This document shows positions 42,606 to 48,334 of a DNA stretch of 48,334 nt, piece after piece. Below the pieces are notes generated by a model that made no database searches, had not been told where the DNA came from, and saw nothing but the letters and a program-made list of their open reading frames with translations. Each line of letters starts with the position of its first letter. The stretch's first letter is position 1. The stretch spans positions 106,825 to 155,158 of the forward strand of contig DHCY01000044.1 in the NCBI GenBank assembly GCA_002399085.1, written 5' to 3'. Both the position numbers and the translations under genes were made by a program. Source of the stretch: Anaerolineaceae bacterium UBA4890 (lineage in GTDB: Bacteria > Chloroflexota > Anaerolineae > Anaerolineales > Anaerolineaceae).

Positions 42606-42680
42606 ACCGATTTTTCCAATAGAGGAACAAAAATGCTAAACCTGTCCCGCAATGTCCATCGCATCGGACAAATTCTGATC
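42606..42680. other. Short intergenic stretch downstream of the anti-sigma gene
   Basis: It holds a weak hairpin with TGTCC/GGACA arms, readable from the minus strand, that may help end the sigma/anti-sigma transcript. No gene is seen. Confidence 0.35.
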
Positions 42681-44888
42681 TTATTCCAACCATACACCTA
42701 AAACCAAGCCGCTCAGTTCGTCAGGCAAAAGCAGCGTCTGGCAGGTTTTGGGGTTCAGCAAAACAGGCTGCCGATAGTTACCCCAAGGTGATTCATAATG
42801 CGTAAATAGAACCCAACCGTCATCGAGCCAGAGAGGGCTCCCTAACCAGACCCCATCTGACACTGCTTTCACCTCTTCGGTCTGAAGATCTTCAAAAACC
42901 CAATCTAACTGGCTCTTCGCATAGACCGCATAGCGCTCATCTGCTGATAGTCTGAACGAGGAACCGATAATACGATCAGGATTAACCAGGTCAGATTGTT
43001 GTATCTGGTTGGTATCAAACGTGTATACATATAGGCGCCCTTGTATGCCAGCCGCTGAGCTTCTGCGCAAGTACAGTTGCTCACTGTCAGCAGACCAGCC
43101 AACGATATTGCCTTGCCCCTGGTCGGTGGGGTGCAAAGTCTGGCTGCCGTCCGTCTTCACAATCGCGATGCCATCATAGGTTTGCAGGGCGATCCACTGC
43201 CCATCAGGTGACCAACGCAGGTCATTGCCCTCGATATCCGAAATGTGGCTCTCTGTTCCTGAAACCAGGTCAAGCAGCCACAAGCCCTGGTCAGGCTTTA
43301 ATAAAACAACCGTCAGCCCATCTGGTGAGAGAGCTGAATGGAGGTATTTGCCAATCACCTGTCTTTCGCTTCCGTCCAGGTTGTGGAGCACCAATCCAAA
43401 TCCCTCAAAGGGCGCGATTTCCTGGTAAACCAACACTTTTCCATTAGGTAAAGCCCTCGTATCATGGTTCTCATCAAATTCGTGCGTGTAACTAATGCAA
43501 GCTCCCTCTACCTCCGATTGTGACTCAAGCTCACTCAACAAGTCTGCTGGTGGGATGAAGCTTTGCGTTAAAGTCGTTGTTTCGAGCACTTTCACTGGAT
43601 TACTGACTTCAAATTCGATATCCCCGTACAGCGAGCCTTCTTCCAGCCAAAAAGAACTTTGAAAGGCTCGTTCACCATGCAAATACGCCACGCCGATCGA
43701 TTTTGCAATGTTAAATTCTGATGTCCCCGTCGTGGAAACTACCAGGTCTTTGATGACCGGATGCTCTTTAAAATAGAAGTCATACTGATAGCCCCCAAAC
43801 TGACTTGGCTGTATGCGCAAAAAGTAAAGCTCCATGCTCTCGCCAGCGATCTTGATCGTCTGCTTTACCGGTATGTCATTTAGCGGGTATTCTTCCGGCA
43901 AGGTCAGCATAAAAGTAGAGCTTTCATCTTTGAGTGGTTCACCGACCTCGATAAAAGATTGGCGGATTTCGAGCGGGAAAGCCAGACCTTCTGGTTTCAG
44001 GCGAATAGTCCAAACACCAAGCCGATTACTTAACGCATTTGCCAAATTAAGTTGAGATTGGTCATGAATAAACGCAACTTGCTGCCCCTTGGCATCAAAA
44101 AGTCCAAGATCACCGACCAGGTTGCGGTATTTCTCATCCAGATTGCGGATGTAGCCAGCCAGGATCAGATTGTCATCTTCAACCAGGCTGTGGCTGACAA
44201 CAATGCTGACCTTATTAGCTGCCGGAGTCTCGGTTGGGAAGAGGTAGATCGGTGTCAGGTCAAGTGGTTCTTCCGACAGCACAAACTTGAGCGGCAGGCG
44301 CCAGTTTTCAGGTGTTGTGCCAGACAGAGTGTTTGCCAAACAGGGGATTACCAGGGTCACTGCATTTACATCGGGCGGGATCAGCTCAAATTCACTATCA
44401 CCATACGCTTGAAAGCGTCGTCCATCTTCTGTTTCCAGATAAGGTGCGGTCAGGCAGCCAAATATTCCTTCATCGCCAGAATATGCTGAAGAAGGGATGC
44501 CGCTGGCACCGAAATAGATGAAACTATGCTCGTCGGTTAAAATTGCTTCGCTAACCTCCACTGTGATGCCCTCACGGGTTTGGGATACGGGCTCTTTTAG
44601 CACTCGAATGGGTGCGCCTGGTTCGATAACCCCAACTCCGGGCAGCAGGCTGAACCACGACTGGATCTGCGCCCAGACTTTTCCAGGTCCGAGCAACGCA
44701 ATAACAAGGACCAAAAGGGCAAGGATGGTCAGCCCGACCCATGCCAGGCGTGGTCGGCGGTTTCTGTATGGCTCAGAGTCTTTCGCCGTTGTGATTTTGC
44801 CAGCCAGTGTATTCAGAAACTCTGGGCGAGGCTCTGGCAAACTGTACGATTGTTGGATCTCCTTTTCAAGTTCGCTTAGGGTGTTCAT
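42681..44888 (-). CDS. Membrane anti-sigma-type protein with C-terminal beta-propeller
   Basis: A 735-residue protein. A short cytoplasmic N-terminus (about 47 residues, LSELEKEIQQSYSLPEPRPEF, no zinc motif) is followed by one membrane helix (48-67). A large external part of about 650 residues follows. Its C-terminal third contains TolB/WD40-like repeats: LSPDGLTVVLL, WSPDGQWIAL, WSADSEQLYLRR, LSADERYAVYA. It overlaps the sigma-factor gene by 4 nt, so it is very likely its partner, sensing an external signal and holding the sigma factor. The sensed signal is unknown. Confidence 0.85.
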   Translation of the reverse strand: MNTLSELEKEIQQSYSLPEPRPEFLNTLAGKITTAKDSEPYRNRRPRLAWVGLTILALLVLVIALLGPGKVWAQIQSWFSLLPGVGVIEPGAPIRVLKEPVSQTREGITVEVSEAILTDEHSFIYFGASGIPSSAYSGDEGIFGCLTAPYLETEDGRRFQAYGDSEFELIPPDVNAVTLVIPCLANTLSGTTPENWRLPLKFVLSEEPLDLTPIYLFPTETPAANKVSIVVSHSLVEDDNLILAGYIRNLDEKYRNLVGDLGLFDAKGQQVAFIHDQSQLNLANALSNRLGVWTIRLKPEGLAFPLEIRQSFIEVGEPLKDESSTFMLTLPEEYPLNDIPVKQTIKIAGESMELYFLRIQPSQFGGYQYDFYFKEHPVIKDLVVSTTGTSEFNIAKSIGVAYLHGERAFQSSFWLEEGSLYGDIEFEVSNPVKVLETTTLTQSFIPPADLLSELESQSEVEGACISYTHEFDENHDTRALPNGKVLVYQEIAPFEGFGLVLHNLDGSERQVIGKYLHSALSPDGLTVVLLKPDQGLWLLDLVSGTESHISDIEGNDLRWSPDGQWIALQTYDGIAIVKTDGSQTLHPTDQGQGNIVGWSADSEQLYLRRSSAAGIQGRLYVYTFDTNQIQQSDLVNPDRIIGSSFRLSADERYAVYAKSQLDWVFEDLQTEEVKAVSDGVWLGSPLWLDDGWVLFTHYESPWGNYRQPVLLNPKTCQTLLLPDELSGLVLGVWLE

Positions 44889-45451
44889 TCTTGCTCCATC
44901 TGGGCTTGAAGGCGCTCCAGCAGCCGGTAATAACGTTTTTTGATGCGGGTTTCTGGTTGACGGAGGGTTTCACTGATCTGTTTGAAGGGCAACTCTGCTA
45001 CCAGGCGCAGCCGGAGCAAATCCTGTTCCGCCTTTGGAAACTTTTCAATACACAGGCGCAAATCCAGCAACCGATCCCGTGTTTCGGAGGAAATTTGGAG
45101 GTTGTCTGATAAGGCAGAATTTGTCAGTTCTTCTTTCAATTCTTCATCATGAATATGCTGGCGCTTGCGGAAGTGGTCGCTGCCTTTGTTTCGGGCAATG
45201 CTGAATAGCCAGCCCACCGCTTTTTTTGGGTTACGCAGGGTGTGCCAACGCTCCCAGGCTGCTGTAAAGGTTTGCGAGGTCAGGTCTTCAGCTTCGTGCT
45301 GGTTTTGAACGCGCGCATAGTGAAAATGAAAGACCCGCCTGGCGTATGCCTGGTAAAGAGAAGGCAGGTCGCTAAACGCCTGCGGTTGCTTCCTCTCTAT
45401 GTCCGTTCTATTCTGCTGTTCTGTCAAAATCCACCTTTTCTCTGTGGTCAA
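44885..45451 (-). CDS. ECF-type RNA polymerase sigma factor
   Basis: A 188-residue sigma-70 family protein with region 2 (YARRVFHFHYARVQNQHEAEDLTSQTFTAAWERW) and region 4 (EQDLLRLRLVAELPFKQISETL...RIKKRYYRLLERL). The frame contains no ATG near the front. TTG codons at 45451 and 45427 are the possible starts, and TACAAT at 45456-45451 would favour 45427. It is translationally coupled to the anti-sigma protein. The -10/-35 pattern recognised cannot be told from one example. Confidence 0.9.
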   Translation of the reverse strand: MTTEKRWILTEQQNRTDIERKQPQAFSDLPSLYQAYARRVFHFHYARVQNQHEAEDLTSQTFTAAWERWHTLRNPKKAVGWLFSIARNKGSDHFRKRQHIHDEELKEELTNSALSDNLQISSETRDRLLDLRLCIEKFPKAEQDLLRLRLVAELPFKQISETLRQPETRIKKRYYRLLERLQAQMEQE

Positions 45452-45526
45452 TTGTAGCTACATTATTAAAGTCGGGAAAGGCAACTGGTTTGTGACAAAT
45501 GGGCATTTGTAAGCACTGATCAACGG

Positions 45527-45559
45527 TTGTAGGGCAGATGTACAGCAGCCTGACCTACG
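45527..45559. repeat. Inverted-repeat fragment related to the 89-bp array
   Basis: GTAGGGCAG at 45529-45537 and CCTGACCTACG at 45549-45559 face each other, resembling the TAGGTCAGG/CCTGACCTA arms of the array units. It may be a solitary copy of the same palindrome family. It lies in the intergenic region upstream of the antiporter gene. Confidence 0.45.
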
Positions 45560-45679
45560 CCCATTGTTGAGTTGGGAAAAGATTGCCTGACTTGTGTCGA
45601 TAATCGCATTGCGAAAGGCTTAATTGTTAAATCCAGGTTAAATCGCTCTGCCAGACCGATTTTTGGTAAAAATCTAATA

Positions 45680-45685
45680 TATAAT
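45680..45685 (+). promoter_or_regulatory. -10 box of the antiporter gene
   Basis: TATAAT, with an AAAAGGA SD at 45700-45706 and the starts at 45713/45716. No convincing -35 is seen. Confidence 0.5.
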
Positions 45686-45712
45686 CAAGCGTTTTTAAGA
45701 AAAGGAATGATT

Positions 45713-46741
45713 ATGATGCAAAATTGGAGTAATTTCACGGTAATAGCGGTTGGTTTGATTGCACTGATCCTGCTAGTTTTAGGGGCTAATTATGCTGTCA
45801 AGAAATTGATTGGAATAGCGAATTATTTCAAGCTATCGAGCACATTCATGGGCATGACGGTACTCTCGGTTGCTACCTCGCTGCCGGAAATTACTTCCCA
45901 TTTCACCGCCTCAGTCAACATTCTGCGCGGCACACTCGACTATCAAACTGGTTCTGCCATCGTTTTGGGTGCCAATATCGGTTCCGATGTGGTTCAGCAG
46001 ACCCTGATCATGGGCGTTGTGATTTTATTGGCAGGTACATTGTATTTCCGTCGGTACTTCCTCTGGAAAAGTATGATACCGATGATCGCTACTACTGTCA
46101 TGTGTCTTATCCTGGGCTGGGACGGAAATTATTCCCGTATTGATGGCGCGATCCTGTTTGGGTCATTTCTGGCTTATATCTACTACCTGTATATGGACGA
46201 GCGCAAGCATTATAAGGAAGAAGATAACCAACTCCAATCCGAGGAGGTCGCGGATGGTGCCCCGACCAATGGGCGTGAGGTGCTGCGCGACGCACTGATC
46301 ACTGCCGTTTTGTTGGTCGTCATTATTGCCTGTGCAACCTTGGTTCTTTCCGCAACTGAAGTTGTTGTTGATCGTACTGGTATAGGCGGGTCTCTCATTG
46401 GTGTCGTTACTCTTGGTCTGGCATCAGCCTTGCCCGAGCTCACGACCGCGCTGGCTGGCGTTCGTCACAAAGAAGCCGGTATTTCTTTGGGAACCTTGGT
46501 GGGCAGCAACATCACCAATCCCTTAGTGGCAATTGGTGGGGGCGCGCTGATCTCCACCTACGCCGTGCCCAGACCCCTGATCGTTTGGGATCTGCCCTGG
46601 GAGATCCTGACTGGAATTTTGTTATGGATAATTTTATGGTTTAACAATGGGCGGTTGGGCAAAAAATCGGCGATCTATTTGATCGTGATCTACTTTATCT
46701 ACATCATTTTCCGCAGCTTGTTCTTTAATGTGGATTTTTAG
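45713..46741 (+). CDS. CaCA-family sodium/calcium-type cation antiporter
   Basis: A polytopic cation exchanger of about 342 residues with roughly ten helices. The two alpha repeats are clear: GMTVLSVATSLPEI (47-60) with SAIVLGANIGSD, and GVVTLGLASALPELTTALAGV with LGTLVGSNITNPL. A charged cytoplasmic loop (KHYKEEDNQLQSEEV) lies between them. The ion is probably Ca2+ or another divalent cation. The frame is open from 45572, but the SD and the TATAAT show that translation starts at 45713 or 45716. Confidence 0.93.
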   Translation: MMQNWSNFTVIAVGLIALILLVLGANYAVKKLIGIANYFKLSSTFMGMTVLSVATSLPEITSHFTASVNILRGTLDYQTGSAIVLGANIGSDVVQQTLIMGVVILLAGTLYFRRYFLWKSMIPMIATTVMCLILGWDGNYSRIDGAILFGSFLAYIYYLYMDERKHYKEEDNQLQSEEVADGAPTNGREVLRDALITAVLLVVIIACATLVLSATEVVVDRTGIGGSLIGVVTLGLASALPELTTALAGVRHKEAGISLGTLVGSNITNPLVAIGGGALISTYAVPRPLIVWDLPWEILTGILLWIILWFNNGRLGKKSAIYLIVIYFIYIIFRSLFFNVDF

Positions 46742-46845
46742 TCGCTGAAAACGCGGTTTCAGACGAGGAAATAGAAGATTGATAGGGGTAAAATAGTGCA
46801 AACGGAAATAAACGAACGAGTTTTGGAAATTGGTCCAAAAAAGCC

Positions 46846-46873
46846 TTGACTTAATCTTTGGAATGCCTATAAT
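46846..46873 (+). promoter_or_regulatory. rRNA promoter P1
   Basis: TTGACT (46846-46851), 16 bp, TATAAT (46868-46873). It is the first of three tandem rRNA promoters. Confidence 0.85.
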
Positions 46874-46971
46874 AATTCCTTGCGCCCCGAAACGGGCAGC
46901 ACGTACCTTCAAAGAAGAAGAACCCGAATTTGGCAGAAAATACGAATCTGTACAAAAAGTCAAATTCATCC

Positions 46972-47000
46972 TTGACAAAAAGTTTAGACTCGTCTATACT
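46972..47000 (+). promoter_or_regulatory. rRNA promoter P2
   Basis: TTGACA (46972-46977), 17 bp, TATACT (46995-47000). It has a consensus -35 and a near-consensus -10. Confidence 0.9.
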
Positions 47001-47098
47001 TATCTGTCCAAGGTGCTACATCAATGATCGCGCCGTGAGGCGCTGTGATTTACAACAAAATAGCTTGGGTCTGAGAGATCTGATTGAGAAAGCCTTTT

Positions 47099-47121
47099 AC
47101 CGGCTGAGTAAGTGAGCCGGT
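47099..47121 (+). terminator. Hairpin in the rRNA leader between P2 and P3
   Basis: ACCGGCT and AGCCGGT with a 9-nt loop, followed by GATTTTGTC. It could act as an attenuator of P1/P2 transcripts or as a processing stem. Confidence 0.4.
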
Positions 47122-47142
47122 GATTTTGTCTGAAAAAAGGGC

Positions 47143-47171
47143 TTGACAAGAAAAAAAGTTTCAATTAGAAT
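47143..47171 (+). promoter_or_regulatory. rRNA promoter P3
   Basis: TTGACA (47143-47148), 17 bp, TAGAAT (47166-47171). It is closest to the 16S gene, about 137 bp upstream of its 5' end. Confidence 0.9.
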
Positions 47172-47307
47172 TCGCTCTCTTGAAGTCAGAACCTTAACAA
47201 CTGAAAAGTGATAGGAAGAAATGCAAGACAATTAATAAAGGTAAGAAATACAAGCCTCGTTAATGAAATTTCCGTAAAAAAATGAAAACACCGTAAGGTG
47301 ATAAATT

Positions 47308-48334
<1,027 letters not shown>

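Larger units (their letters stand above)
46742..47307 (+). other. rRNA operon leader region
   Basis: No gene is present. The stretch holds three strong promoters (listed separately), a hairpin ACCGGCT/AGCCGGT (47099-47121) followed by a T-rich stretch, and a CCTTAACAACTGAA segment at about 47190 resembling a boxA antitermination site. The mature 16S end follows. Confidence 0.7.

Noticed and set aside
45572..45712. Upstream extension of the antiporter
   Set aside because: The promoter and SD lie downstream of that start, and the added residues are not membrane-like.

Overview
The window looks like a chromosomal piece of an anaerobic Chloroflexota bacterium, most likely class Anaerolineae. This rests on the 16S rRNA 5' part at the right edge, an RNase Y gene, a fused glycyl-tRNA synthetase, many lipoproteins with Thr/Pro/Glu-rich linkers, and sigma-A-type promoters. 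There is no sign of prophage, transposase or CRISPR. Naming the class is inference from memory of such genomes; no search was run.

Layout. 1-2400 (minus): recX-rny, with an intrinsic terminator directly in front of recX and an unexplained structured intergenic region upstream. 2.9-10.4 kb (plus): two small membrane proteins, RNase Z, Maf, a MecA_N-type penicillin-binding protein, RsgA and a family-5 solute-binding lipoprotein. 10.4-20.1 kb (plus): a small membrane protein, then a complete peptide ABC transporter (binding lipoprotein, two permeases, two ATPases), a tiny membrane protein and a lipoprotein. 20.15-27.4 kb (plus): tRNA-Gln, glmU, a CBS/CorC protein, cdd, recO and fused glyQS. 27.5-30.9 kb (minus): a MerR/B12-like regulator, a CapA-family lipoprotein and a NYN-domain protein. 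31-34.4 kb (plus): two zinc-ribbon membrane proteins, a small membrane protein and upp. 34.4-38.3 kb (minus): mutY, a small alpha-beta protein, a degenerate metallo-beta-lactamase-fold protein and a second CapA lipoprotein. 38.4-39.3 kb (plus): a MarR regulator over a palindromic operator and a CopD-like membrane protein. 39.4-45.5 kb (minus): clpB, an 89-bp tandem repeat array, and an anti-sigma/beta-propeller protein with its ECF sigma factor. 45.7-48.3 kb (plus): a Ca2+/cation antiporter, then three tandem strong promoters and the 16S rRNA gene, which runs off the right edge.

Most notable: the OppC-type permease carries a periplasmic insert of about 260 residues, and this insert is clearly homologous to the free lipoprotein encoded at the end of the same transporter locus. 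Both are built from four similar units of roughly 60 residues. The binding protein of the system also carries an insert of about 175 residues. Together they suggest a peptide transporter with an added extracytoplasmic module that I do not recognise from any described system.

Other points of interest: several genes whose -10 box lies only 6-14 nt before the start codon (leaderless or nearly leaderless mRNAs); the 89-bp tandem array with nested hairpins; two CapA proteins with a PstS-like N-terminal domain; a MerR/B12 regulator and an MBL-fold protein that have each lost key ligand residues; and a candidate attenuator or small RNA upstream of recX.
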